Below, piece after piece: positions 1 to 10,505 of a stretch of DNA of 64,000 bases. Both the position numbers and the translations under genes were made by a program. Source of the stretch: Hydractinia symbiolongicarpus. Taxonomy: Eukaryota; Cnidaria; Hydrozoa; Anthoathecata; Hydractiniidae. Within the stretch, counting starts at the first letter, position 1. Each line of letters starts with the position of its first letter. The DNA is taken from NCBI RefSeq assembly GCF_029227915.1, contig NC_079889.1, forward strand, positions 7,378,001 through 7,442,000, read 5' to 3'. The notes under the pieces are model-generated. The model saw only the letters and a list, made by a program, of their open reading frames with translations. It did no database searches and was not told the origin of the DNA.

Positions 1-139
1 GCATGCCATGGAATCCTTAACGGTAAAGTCTTGCTGTATATCCTGCCTTACACACTGCCGAGTTGAACAAAATTACACACGATATTCGCATACATGTTGC
101 CTGCATGCCCAGAGAGTGCTTTGACTGTTTTTCCTCTGT

Positions 140-1450
140 CTGTATATTATTGTATGTCATCTAGTGGTTTAGTTATAAAGCCGTTGTAACAATTTTTTGG
201 CAAAAGATGCACCTTGCCTTTGCGCAGAGCATCCACTAAAGCTTTCCTCTTGTCGACCGTCACCTTTTTCAAAATAATTGATTCTATGGGGTATCCACAA
301 CATCAACGACTGGATCAAATTCTGACGATGATGATGATATTTACTATGTGTCCATACCAATGGAAAATGTAGAAAAGCAACATGTAGGATAGAGCTACGG
401 CGGATGCTGCCGCTACTACAAAACATAGAGATATATCGTTCAAAATTTTATATGTGGTTTTTGGACATATTTTTTAGACACCAAACACACTTTGGAGAAA
501 TCTCTGGATTTTTTATTAATTTCTCGGACTGAATGTCTTAAATTCAACTCATAACGCATAGTACTTACTATTGCAAATGTTTGTTAAACTATCCATCGAA
601 AATGTCAACAAAACATAAAATAATAGATCAAGGAAAACATCAAAAAGTTATGTCTCTTCGAAAATCAACTGGAAATGATTCTTCATCGGTTGTTAGTTCA
701 TCCATGAGAAGAATTCCACAAATCTTGTCCTCGTCATAGAAAAACTTTTCAACTTTCCTTTTTAGGTATTGATATACCTGCAGCATATGCATTATCGCTC
801 CTAAACCTTCCACACTTATGATCTTGATGGTGAAATGAATTGGCAAAAAAGAGGGCTTGGACGATGCTAATGATTTCGTGATGCTTTCCCATCAACTGAT
901 ACAATTTTTTTGTTTTTGGCTCAAATGGAGGTGGTATCTTTTTAACAGCGTCTTTTGACAGAGGCAAAGAAGTGTTATTAGTGGTTGTGGGGAAAAATTG
1001 TGGAAGTATTCGAAAGAACAAATGCAATTTGGATGTCATAAACGCCACTCTGAAAGTTGCCCCTTCTTGTTCCGCTATGAAAGCAATATAGAACAGGAAT
1101 CATCATTAATAAAAACATCTGTTTTTTTGGTGTCGCCGTTTACATCCATTACAGCTGTCACCATGAAATCCATGTTGATAAATTCTACCAGTTTTACCGC
1201 CTGTCTATTATAACTGGTATCCAAGATCCTTTTTATAACTTCTGCTATTTTGCATATCTCGTTTGAGTTTTTATGAGATAAACCAGCTTTACCATCTTCA
1301 ATTTTCGTGTTTCAATTGATCGCTATATCTTGCTGTCAGTTGTCTTTCCAATTTGCCTTGCGTTTGAAGTCCTTCACCTTCACTGGGCTTTTTTCCTCAG
1401 TTGCCTTTTCCAGTTTGTTTCGTAAATCCATTCGGAACGACAAATTTTGC
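140..1450 (-). pseudogene. Decayed transposon-like coding fragments, unrecognised
   Basis: On the minus strand several short stretches look protein-coding but lie in different frames. About 1310-1450 is a basic stretch, about 850-960 contains PPFEPKTKKLYQLMG, about 645-770 contains DEDKICGILLMDELTTDEES, and about 145-265 contains KGKVHLLPKNCYNG and ends at a TAA. Stops and frame changes separate them, so this is either a very decayed gene or exons with unclear borders. The acidic DEL stretch faintly recalls P-element/THAP transposases, but I cannot confirm the family. Confidence is low. Confidence 0.25.
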
Positions 1451-1559
1451 TTTGTCTGAACTGTTCCCAGGTCTGGCTTTAAGCTTAAAATGTCAATTAA
1501 AATAAGTTACAGTCACATTCTTAGCAAAGACCACTAAGATTTTCTTACATGTAAAAAGC

Positions 1560-1735
1560 AACATAAAACTGAAGCTAGCATAAGGTAGCTACAGCAGCTA
1601 AAAGCTGGTCACTTAAATATAAACTGGAGACTTAGCTAGGTATAAAAAACATGGCTACATATTTATAAATTCCTAGCTACCTAGCTAGCTAGTTGTTGTT
1701 GTTGTGGTTGATGCTAGCTAACAAACATGTCTCGC
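1560..1735. repeat. TAGCTAGC-rich dispersed tract
   Basis: This tract is built from many overlapping TAGC/AGCT tetranucleotides, including AGCTACCTAGCTAGCTAG, followed by a short TTG repeat. Similar tracts occur at about 3290-3420, 4450-4475, 8860-8945, 19195-19460 and 40060-40215. They are not perfect microsatellites and look like parts of a dispersed repeat family. No coding potential is seen. Confidence 0.5.
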
Positions 1736-2094
1736 ATCAATAATATCATCAAAACTTTAAAAAACATAAACAAACCTTACAGAAACCTTTCTATACTTCA
1801 TTTATATACCATGCCCCTTTTTAAATGCTTTTGTAAAGACTTATTTTGAAGGCAAGAGAAGACAAATGCTTAAAAAGGACAGCCATCTTTTTTGCAAACA
1901 CAATTTCCGTTACTTTGTGCTAGAACTTCATTTAATAAACCACACAAAACTCGCGGCTTTTCACGACAAAGAAGACATATTTTTTTCGGCAACATCAAAG
2001 ATTTTTTTCGGCAACATCAAAGGAAAATGACGATATCAACTTTGCCTGTTACAGACACACAAACAGACACACTCTCCGTATTATTATAAGAGAT

Positions 2095-2756
2095 TTGTTT
2101 GTTATGATCTCCATAACTGTTGATAGATTTTGGGAAGTTTATTTAAATCTAAAGTATCCGCTATATTGGTCTAAACGGAAAATGAAAGTGTTGATGGCAA
2201 TTGAATGCCTTATTTCATTTCTTATTGGAATTTTATCCGTTGGATTTCTTCTATATTACAGAGATGAAGCGTACCATAAGATTAGCGTACAATTTTTATT
2301 TTTATCCAAGCATGGATGTTATTTTTATTATTATTGCATTTATTACGTACGGTAATATTGTTGGTAAGTTGCTGAACATGAGAACGCATGCAGCAAAAAT
2401 TCAATTTAAACACGATTCGGAAACTGACGCAACAGAATGTAACAAGTTAAATAATTGCACAAATTCTTCCTCGTATTTACCGAGACGCCTTAAAGAAATA
2501 AAAATTGGTCAAAAGCGAGCAAAAAATCTGTATAAACGCCTATTGCTTTCAACGTTTTTGATAGGGACATTTATAATCTTTGTCGTTATCCCCAATTTTT
2601 TTTCTTTTGTACATGACTTTTAATGAAGTAGCTGGAAGTCAAACTCTGCAGCAGTATTTTACATTTATGTTTTACTGTGGCTACATTTCAGATGCTTACT
2701 TGTACGTTATTTTATCGACCACAGTTGGTAGAAGTCTGGTAGGAGGTCTTTCCTAA
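2095..2756 (+). pseudogene. Rhodopsin-family GPCR pseudogene, TM3 to TM7
   Basis: Three consecutive plus-strand frames together read as the second half of a seven-transmembrane receptor. Frame 1 (2095 to about 2280) has a DRF motif in the DRY position after a hydrophobic segment, then a PLYWSKRKMK loop and TM4. Frame 2 (about 2273-2623) gives TM5, a long basic third intracellular loop (KRAKNLYKR) and TM6. Frame 3 (2613-2756) gives TM7, with SDAYLYV in the place of NPxxY, and then a stop. TM1-2 are missing: the sequence just upstream (about 2050-2095) matches the end of the dispersed repeat with the GTATTATTAT tail, so the 5' part was probably replaced by an insertion. Ligand unknown. Confidence 0.6.
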
Positions 2757-2876
2757 CTTAGATATCTTTGAAAATTTATTTGTAACAAGCTTCAACTTTC
2801 TCAAATTAAGATTATTGTAACAGATTCAAACATGATGCATAAAATACAAATCTCCTATAGACTATGAAACCAATAA

Positions 2877-4803
2877 ACTACAAATCCTCGTCCCCAGGAT
2901 TTGTTGCCTATGCCGGGCCGCGAGCGCTTATTTGACGACTAAACAAGACCCTGGTACAGGCTGCTTTTTTCCTTTTCATATAGTGGGTTACTATAAATAA
3001 TCAATGAGTTTGTCTCGTTGTTACAGTTTCTGCGGCCGGTAAAAGAAATTTAATCGAGTCCTTCACAGTCCTGGTGCGCGTGATGTCTTTTGGTTGTTTA
3101 TGTTTTTTAACGCTTGACTTTAAAAAGTTTTATTTCAAACTAAGTTATTATTTGTTACCCTAGAACTTTATTTCATGGCGATTAAATCTTTTAAGAAGCA
3201 TTATTTATCAATCATAAACATAATGTGGTAACGTGCGATTAGATAAAGCTGATTTTGTTGGGATAAACTGCTATAAGACAACCTATAGCTCAATTTAACT
3301 AGCTGCTATTTTACAAGTCAAAATGTGTAAGTCTTAGATTGTGGCAGGTAGCTAGTTATATATTTAATAAGGGAACAAAATGAGAGCCAGCTTAGATAGC
3401 TGGCTAGCAAGTATAAAATTCAATATCTTATAAATGTGAACTTAAACTTGTTATAACCAACCCAGGTCAACCCAGTTGAAAATATTATATGTATAGGTTT
3501 AAACTTGGATCCAAATTAACATAATGCTTAGCCACCTTTTGTCCTTATATCTACGCTATGATATGATCCCTTTCCTTCCCTCAGCTACCAACTTTCCCAG
3601 TATGGTTTCCTAGAAGCAATATATGTGCGTTTAAGCAGTAATATAATGTGATCCGAAGATTCACATTTCCCAATTGTGTTGGTAAAGGTGCTATGTGCCA
3701 AAAGCAATTGGCTAAAATCTTACGGAAAGGCCATAGCAATTAATCTACTATTACTTAAATGTGTTATATATTGTATAGCATTGGCCATGTAATAATTTCG
3801 TAGCACCCAAATTAGTCATTTTTTACGACTTCCTACCTCTTGTAACCCATTGTAACAAATCTAGTACCACACACACCTCTTTTTACGTATTATTTTAAAT
3901 TTTAGGACCTTGTCTATTCATTTCCATTTTCATTCCATACCAAAGGCAAACTAGTGCTCTAATATGAGAAAAAAATATATCAGGGCCATATATTAAGCAC
4001 ACAAAATTACATTTTAGGTATTTTGTGTAACTCAATCAAAAGGCAAAAAACAAGTTAAAGATGTATCGTACACTAAAATAACTAAAAATATCTAACATAC
4101 ATAAAAACTTTTTTTTTTCTTTGGTTAGAATGTTTTCAGCTGTAAATTCTTTTTGTGGTGTTTTTAGACACAAATTTTGTTTCGAAATGTGACATTTTTC
4201 TACCTATGACTAGTGTGGCTAAATTTTGCACAAGTGTAACGTTTCTGCTTGCTAGCTATACATAAATTTTAAATTTGTTAAGCAGTCACATCAATTGTTT
4301 ATAATAATTGGAAGACACATTTTAGCTTGTCTGACCTAAACTATACTTTTGGAAGAGCACTTGTTTTTTAAGTAGTAAAATGATTAAAAAAAGATTTTTT
4401 TTATTTAGTAATGGCTTATTATGCCTGCCTATGTACATGTTAGCAAGATTAGCTAGCTAGCTACATGTATTTTCTCATCCAGCTAAATTGCCAAAGTCAT
4501 ATTTTTTATTGGAAGAACCTTATTATCATTCAAAATGTCAAAAATAACATCTTTTATAAAGGTTTACTGTTCAGCTCCCCCTTTTTGAACATTTCCACAT
4601 AATCTTTCAATGTTTTTGTAACAAAATCCGCCATCTTTATAGTAAATTGTTGTATGTATTATGACGCGTGAATAAATTATCTATGTCAGATGTAAGCCAA
4701 TCGCATTACAGAACTCACCACTCTGTACCAGAGGTAATTTTACCGCCCGCCTTGACGTCAAAAAGGCAAAAAACCCTGGGGACGAGGTTGATAAACTACA
4801 GCG
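2877..4803. repeat. Inverted repeat pair with a CCTCGTCCCCAGG core
   Basis: The sequence near 2885-2910 (CCTCGTCCCCAGG followed by a TTTGTTGCC tract) recurs in inverted orientation near 4765-4790 (AAAACCCTGGGGACGAGG). The 1.9 kb between holds no convincing gene: only AT-rich sequence, TAGC-rich tracts and poly-T runs. The pair may be the ends of one non-autonomous element or two separate copies. Related CCCAGGGCTTTTT arms occur at 6506-6575 and 7056-7132. Confidence 0.4.
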
Positions 4804-4990
4804 TTATTTTCAAAGTTACTCGTTGTCGAAGTATTACCTATATTAAATTAATCAAAGCGACAGCCTTTTTTGCGTGACCACTTTAGCTACGTAGCAACAT
4901 TTATTTTATGAGAGACCAACTTGCACCGAATTACCACTATTGCGGATTAATCCGGTTTAAACCCTTTACTTGTGTCTAGGTTTCTTGCTA

Positions 4991-5090
4991 CAGTGAAACC
5001 TCTTTATAGCGGACACCATCGGAACCTCAAGAAAGTGTCCGCTATAGAGATGTGTCCGCTACATAGAGGTTCTTTCCAAAATTAGCTCAA
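4991..5090. repeat. Left terminal region of a Tigger/pogo-like element
   Basis: This starts directly after TA with CAGTGAAACCTCTTTATAGC, a terminus typical of pogo/Tigger DNA transposons, followed by internal GTGTCCGCTATAGAGATG repeats. A matching inverted end lies at 18098. The TA before it is the expected target duplication. It borders a transposase remnant on the minus strand at 5387-6350. Confidence 0.65.
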
Positions 5091-5386
5091 ATTTCTTCAA
5101 AAACCATATTGAAATCGACCGTAAGGTGTATCAAGAGACTGGTTTTGGGAGAAGAAAGACAGTGAGCACAATACATTGAGGTTATGCTACCTTTCTTTTA
5201 AAAAAAACAAGCTGATGACTTGACAAAAAACATAAGGGTATTGCTTTGTCTTCGGGAAGACAATTTAAAAACTTCCACTTTGTCAATGACTTTTGAAATT
5301 AGGCCAGTTATAGCTTTATCATTTTGATTCATTGAAAAGTTGAGCAATTCGTCCAAATCATGCAACGCTTTTGATGAAGAAAGTTG

Positions 5387-6350
5387 CTAAGGAATGTTTT
5401 CTCCTTTATCGTCTTCTAAAGCAACTTCTTCGTTTTTAGTATAACTGCTGTCAGATGGATCTGGTAAAACTTGTTGAATAGCTTCCTCTCGAGCTTGTTG
5501 TCGCCAGTCTATTAAGTCAGTGTTTATTTGACCGATCGATGTCGTCAGATCGTCATCAAAGCTAATAAAGTCTTTGACAGTGATGTCATTGTCTTCACGC
5601 AGCTGAGTAAGAAGACTCTCAAATTCTTCATCAATTTCGCTATCCTCTGAAATGCAGCTAATATCTGGTTTTTTAAACCCACACTTTTGGAAGCAATGTA
5701 GTATGACCTCTGCAGACACATCTTTCCAAGCTACTTGTAACCAATGAATTGCTTTGGCAATATTGATGTCTTGTATTATTTATGAGGCGTTCTTACCTTC
5801 GTCAATTTGTGACACTACATACTTAATTAGCATTTTCCGATATTTACATTTAAACGCTCTAATTATGCCGGCATCAAGTGGCTGTAAGCGAGATGTGGTA
5901 CACTTTGGCAGAAAGATCAGCTAAACGTTCTCAAATTTATTTTGGGGGTTTTAAGGTGCGTTATCAATAAAGAGAATAATCTTTCTACCTTCTGACTGGA
6001 CTCTACAATCAAGAAGTCTTCCATTATTTCAGTTCTCATCCAAGCCTTGTCGTTTGAGAAGTAATGCAACATACTTGATCTTCTCTTATCCTGTATGTTC
6101 TTCAAGCATCTTGGAGATTTACTCTATGAAATTACAACGGGTTCAGAAACTTTGAACCATCAGCTGCCACAAAAAATGCTGCTGTAGGACATCTAGACTT
6201 TTTACCCACTTTGCAGCTTCTAACATGAAAGACAGTTCAAAGTTCGAGTGTGACAGTTTTGTCAGAGGATACCATGCTTATATGGATATTTGGAAACCAC
6301 TGAAAGAATCCCTGCAAATTCTCGTTTTTATGGCCCTGAAAAAGCCAAAA
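5387..6350 (-). pseudogene. Tigger-like DDE transposase, C-terminal remnant
   Basis: On the minus strand, from about 6350 down to 5387, broken frames give the C-terminal half of a pogo/Tigger-type DDE transposase. About 6090-5920 reads NDKAWMRTEIMEDFL. About 5920-5780 reads LPKCTTSRLQPLDAGIIRAF, the usual block of this family carrying the last catalytic aspartate, followed by a KCKYRKML basic segment. The acidic C-terminal tail is the 110-aa ORF ending at 5387. Frame changes separate the blocks, so the gene is dead. The N-terminal half is absent; the sequence changes near 6396 into a Helitron-like repeat. Confidence 0.6.
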
Positions 6351-6505
6351 ACTGGCTGAAAGATAAAATGCAAAAGATTAAAAAATTATTAAATAACTAG
6401 CTGAATACCCGTGGGAGAATCCACTGAATCTCTCAATAAACCGATGTAAGGGATACCAAACAAAAACATACAGCATATGGTAATTTGAATTTTTAAAACT
6501 TACAA

Positions 6506-6575
6506 CACAACCTCGGCTCTTTGTCTCTTTTTATAACGGGACGGAAAAGAGAGAGAAAAAGCCCTGGGATCGAGG
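6506..6575. mobile_element. Small palindromic MITE, copy 1
   Basis: CAACCTCGGCTCTTTGTCTC at the left is answered by AAGCCCTGGGATCGAGGTTG at the right, giving an imperfect foldback of about 70 bp around ATAACGGGACGG. A second copy lies at 7056-7132 and a half copy near 15187-15213. Too small to code for anything. Confidence 0.55.
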
Positions 6576-7055
6576 TTGCTCACAGTCTGCATTACTTTAT
6601 AATTATACCCGTTGAAATCAAAACGTTAAAAATATAAGCAGGTACAGCAACAACAACAAAAAAAGGCAAAATGTCCAACAAAATCAAAGGCGTCTAACAA
6701 CCGTTTCCTAAAAAGCGAAATCTTCTAAAATTTATACTTGCTTTGCCATGCCGTAAGTACAACAGGGAAAAAGGTATATTAGACATTTAAAAAATCCAAC
6801 ATATTTTGCCCAGTTATAAAAAAAAAAGTAATTACAAAATTTCCACACTGTACAGTTTGTAACACGTCATACCAAAATCAGATATTCAGTCTATTGCATA
6901 CAGCAATCTTTCAAAGTTTTACACAAAATATAAGAAATTAACAGTTATCTGAATTCCCGTGAAGGAATCCATTGAATCTCTCATTAAACCGAAGTAAGGG
7001 ATACCAAACAAAAACATACAACACAGTAATTTTAATTTTCAAAACGCACATTTCA

Positions 7056-7132
7056 TCCTCGACCCCTGGCTCTCTGTCTCTTTTATACCGGGATGGCAAA
7101 AAGAGAAAAAAGCCCTGGGATCGAGGTTGCTC
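7056..7132. mobile_element. Small palindromic MITE, copy 2
   Basis: A foldback with the same design as 6506-6575: CATCCTCGACCCCTGGCTCT on the left and AGCCCTGGGATCGAGGTTGC on the right around TTTTATACCGGGATGG. Being inside the second copy of the surrounding repeat, it probably moved together with it. Confidence 0.5.
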
Positions 7133-7865
7133 ACAATATGCATTATTCTATGTTTAGAACTGCTGAAACAAAACGTCAAAAAATATAAGCATGTGCAACA
7201 AAAAAAATTATAAAATAAAAATGAAAAATGTCCAAAAATGTCAAAAGTGTCTAACAACCGTCGTAAAAAGCGAAATACGCTAAAACTATATACTTGCTTT
7301 GCTATTCCAGAAGTACATCAGGGGAAAAAAGGATACCATGCAAACCACAAACCTTCCAAAGTTATACTCCAAGTATAAGAAATTTATAGTTGAAAACACA
7401 AAAAAGACATATATATTTGTATGTTGTATAACTAAGGAAATATTTCAACCCAAAATATTAAAAGAACAGACCCAAACTTATAGTTAAGAAAATCACGCAA
7501 AAAATCAAAGAAGATAACAATGCAGCGTTTTCGAATTTAAGAATCGAATAAGTTTCAAACGATCGTAACGTAACAGATGTAAACATTGATTTAGGTTTTA
7601 GGTTTAGGTTTTTTATAACGACATCAACACTGAATCACACAGTCTGTAATCCTAAAAACAGTAACAACGGACATATTACTTTTTACAGTTTATGTAAATT
7701 CTTTTCTAGGATATACACGCTGTTTTTATAAGAATAGTGTGTTTTAGTTTCAGTCTTGATGTTCTGAACTTCTTTGACAAATGCTATTCTCATTTTTCTC
7801 ACTATGTTCTTAGCATGACTATGACCTGAAAGTATATAATGCCTAATAAAAAAAGCATGCTTAAG

Positions 7866-7950
7866 TTACTATAGCTAGAGGGGAGAGGAAAGGATTATAC
7901 CGCACTTTTTGTAGCTTACCGCCAATATATTTTGACCGGGATTGTCTCTG
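7866..7950. repeat. Partial copy of the ACAATCCCGGTCAAA MITE
   Basis: About 80 bp here (GAGGGGAGAGGAAAGGATTA through TTTTGACCGGGATTGT) is nearly identical to the right end of the MITE at 13665-13871. The other end is absent. Confidence 0.55.
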
Positions 7951-8525
7951 AAATTTTAGACTTAGAATTTTTTCGCCAATATTTTGCAGTAATTTTTTTG
8001 ACTTAATTTTTAAATTAATTCTAAAGGTGGATACTATATATATGTTTTGAAGTATGTACCAGCATTGTTTCTTTTGTGCTATGCTAAAATTGGAAACAAT
8101 GTAAATGCTAAAACACTGGGGCAGTTTTCGATAATCGCGAGACATTATAATATTCCGTGGAAAGTTATAGTTAATGAATACGTTATTGTTACTAATTTTT
8201 GTGGGTATTAATTTTAACGCACTTGTGCCAAAAAAAGTTATTTGGGCGCAAAATTTAGTACAGAAGCAACGCGCAAAATGTTTTGGGTGAAAAGTACTAC
8301 GCGCAAAAAAACATATATTCGCCTTTTCAAGAAAGAAAGGGTACATGTATATTTCGTCAAAAATTCAGAAAATTTGTACCAATAAGGTAGGGCTTAGCTC
8401 TGTAAAGAAAGATCAAACTGAAAAAAGACCTTGTTTATGTTTGTTTTGCATGTAAGGTTGGCACTTGCGCAAAGTACAAAGGTGCCAGAACAAAATATTA
8501 AGTTTTTAAAGATATTTAGCTGTAA

Positions 8526-8744
8526 ATTCTATGCGTCACAGTGCGTCACTAATGCGTCACTCGGTTTTTGCATGTGTTTAACTGTTAAATGTATGCGTCA
8601 CATGCGTCACAACATTTTCTTTAAAGAAATATGTACTATTCTTTAAAAACATTGAATGTGACGCATGTGACGCATTAAATTCTTTCACAGCGTAGTGCCA
8701 TATAGCTTGTGACACATATGTGACGCACTTGTGACGCATGGAAT
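8526..8744. mobile_element. Palindromic MITE built from TGCGTCAC octamers
   Basis: About ten copies of TGCGTCAC or its complement lie in mirror order over 220 bp: three pointing inward at the left edge, a central inverted pair (8591-8612 and 8656-8675) around an AT-rich loop, and three inverted at the right edge. The edges match as terminal inverted repeats (TTCTATGCGTCACAG against TTCCATGCGTCACAAG). The arrangement resembles the subterminal binding sites of hAT-like elements, but no clear target duplication is visible, so the superfamily is open. Confidence 0.6.
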
Positions 8745-8770
8745 ATAAGAACCTTTAAATACGAACATAT

Positions 8771-8790
8771 ATATATATATATATATTCAT
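8771..8790. repeat. Short (AT)n microsatellite
   Basis: About ten AT dinucleotides just outside the TGCGTCAC MITE. Confidence 0.8.
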
Positions 8791-9522
8791 TTCTTGTTAG
8801 CTTTTTATTTTTGATAGTTGATTTGAAATAAAAAGAGAAATATGGTTTTAAGACTTTAAATAACTAGCTAGATATCTGTCTAAGTAGCTACTGTAGCTAA
8901 CTATTTTTCATTAGCTGGAGCTAGCTAGCTTTAGCTACAACAGGATTAAGGTTATAGGTTAGGGTTAGTAGTGGCTGCTTGTATATTTTTATTTGGTACT
9001 TATTATCATTCGGTAAGAGTCCACAAAGTTTACTTAACTTATCAGATTGTAGTGGATGTGCTTTACTGTCCATATTTCTGGGCAGAATAATTACTTGCTG
9101 GCAAGTATTGCCACTTTAATCAGAGAAACTTTGAGAGAAACTTTTACCTTTTCACAAAACTTTGTCTTTCTTGAACGTTTGTTCAGTAATAGAATTTTCA
9201 GATCATGGATTTGTGAAAGTGTATCCACTAAAATTATCAAAAACAATTGTAGTTTTAAAGACGTTAGTGCCGAAATAAATTAGAAAGGCTGTATTATAAA
9301 TTATATTATATACACCATATTTGTGTCGTTAGAACTTTTTAGTTCACATTTTTACAGTTTTCCTTGTTGTTATTAGGCGGAGCTATTTGAGAAGGAGATA
9401 AGTAGACACATTAGGCGAAATTGGAAAATTATTTTCACAAATTGAAAATTTGTAAAGTAGTTATATATTAAATCATTTCTACGATTTTTTGTCCATTCAT
9501 ATATATACTTAATTCCTTCAGT

Positions 9523-10422
9523 ATGTCTAAAGAGTACAAACGACAATGGAGAAAACGAGTGATGATTGAAAGAGAGATTCTTCTCTCTGAGTCATCACCT
9601 GAAGAAGTTTGCAATGATGACACACATAAGGTAGTGTTGAGTGGGCATGAAGCGTCAATCCTCGAACTAGATGGACCAGATACCAGTGTTGTTGAATGTA
9701 GCTCTGAAGGATCACACAGTGAACAAAGTTACAGGTCTGATATTGAACTCAATGAAATGACAAATAGAGCCGAACTTTAGCATGAAAATCTTAATCAAGA
9801 TCTTGCATCATGGGCATCTCGTAATGCATTGACAAGATTAGCCATAACAGAATTATTGACCATTCTACGATCTCATAATTGTTGTGATCTACCTAAAGAT
9901 GCAAGAACTTTATTGCATACTCCAAGAAATGTTAATGTTATTGAAAGATGTGGTGGTGACTATATTTATCTTGGCATCAAAACTGAAATTTTAAAGAAAC
10001 TTGCAATGAATCAGAAAATTATAGAAGGGCGGGATATTATCGTTAATGTCAATATTGATGGTTTACCTTTGTTTAAGTCATCAAACATTTCCTTGTGGCC
10101 AATCCTAGGGTTGATCACAAATCAAAGGGATTCAACTCCCTTTCCTATAGCCATATTTTCTGGTAAAGGTAAACCTATTAACTGTTCAGAGTTTTTAGAC
10201 GATTTTTTAAAGGAATATTTGACACAACAACAAGAAGGAATAATATTCAATGGAAAAAGTTTACTTTGAAAATTCAAGGAGTAATTTGTGATGCTCCTGC
10301 TAGGCAATATCTTAAATGTATCAAAGCCCACAATGGATATAATAGCTGTGAAAGATGTGAAGTAAAGGGTGAATATTTTAAAGGCCGAATGGTTTTTCAA
10401 TCAACAGAATATAAAATATAAA
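9523..10422 (+). pseudogene. CACTA-like (Tnp2-type) transposase fragment
   Basis: One frame runs from the ATG at 9523 to 10269 with a single in-frame TAG at 9778. It shifts by one base near 10267 and continues to a TAA at about 10422. The protein has an acidic N-terminus, then RNALTRLAITELLTILRSHN, LPKDARTLL, VNIDGLPLFKSSNISLWPIL, and after the shift a CDAPARQYLKC...CERC block. DGLPLFKSS plus WPILG plus a CDAPA/CxxC block matches the layout of the Tnp2 transposase domain of EnSpm/CACTA elements as I know it from animal genomes. Stop and frameshift make this copy inactive. DUF4806-like exons follow directly downstream. Confidence 0.55.
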
Positions 10423-10505
10423 GTATTTGTAAGTTGTTAAACATTTTAGTACTTTTTGTGTTTTAAGAATTTGACATTATTTTAAAAATTATCCTCTGCT
10501 ACTAG

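Larger units (their letters stand above)
6396..7850. repeat. Dispersed Helitron-like non-autonomous repeat, two partial copies
   Basis: The blocks starting at about 6396 (CTAGCTGAATACCCGTGGGA) and 6945 (ATCTGAATTCCCGTGAAGGA) are related to each other and to the unit at 15003. They share the phrases AATCCACTGAATCTCTCA and GGGATACCAAACAAAAACAT. The 3' portion near 7515-7605 matches about 15550-15640. No ORF here looks real. The CCCGTGG...CCAC arms recall the subterminal hairpin of rolling-circle elements, but the assignment is inference. Confidence 0.45.

Noticed and set aside
7861-8346. Minus-strand 161-aa ORF
   Set aside because: Covers a partial MITE copy at one end and low-complexity AT-rich sequence; no recognisable blocks.
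8526-8744. TGCGTCAC cluster as CREB/ATF or AP-1 enhancer sites
   Set aside because: The sites are in mirror order with matching element ends, which points to a foldback transposon; no gene start is nearby.
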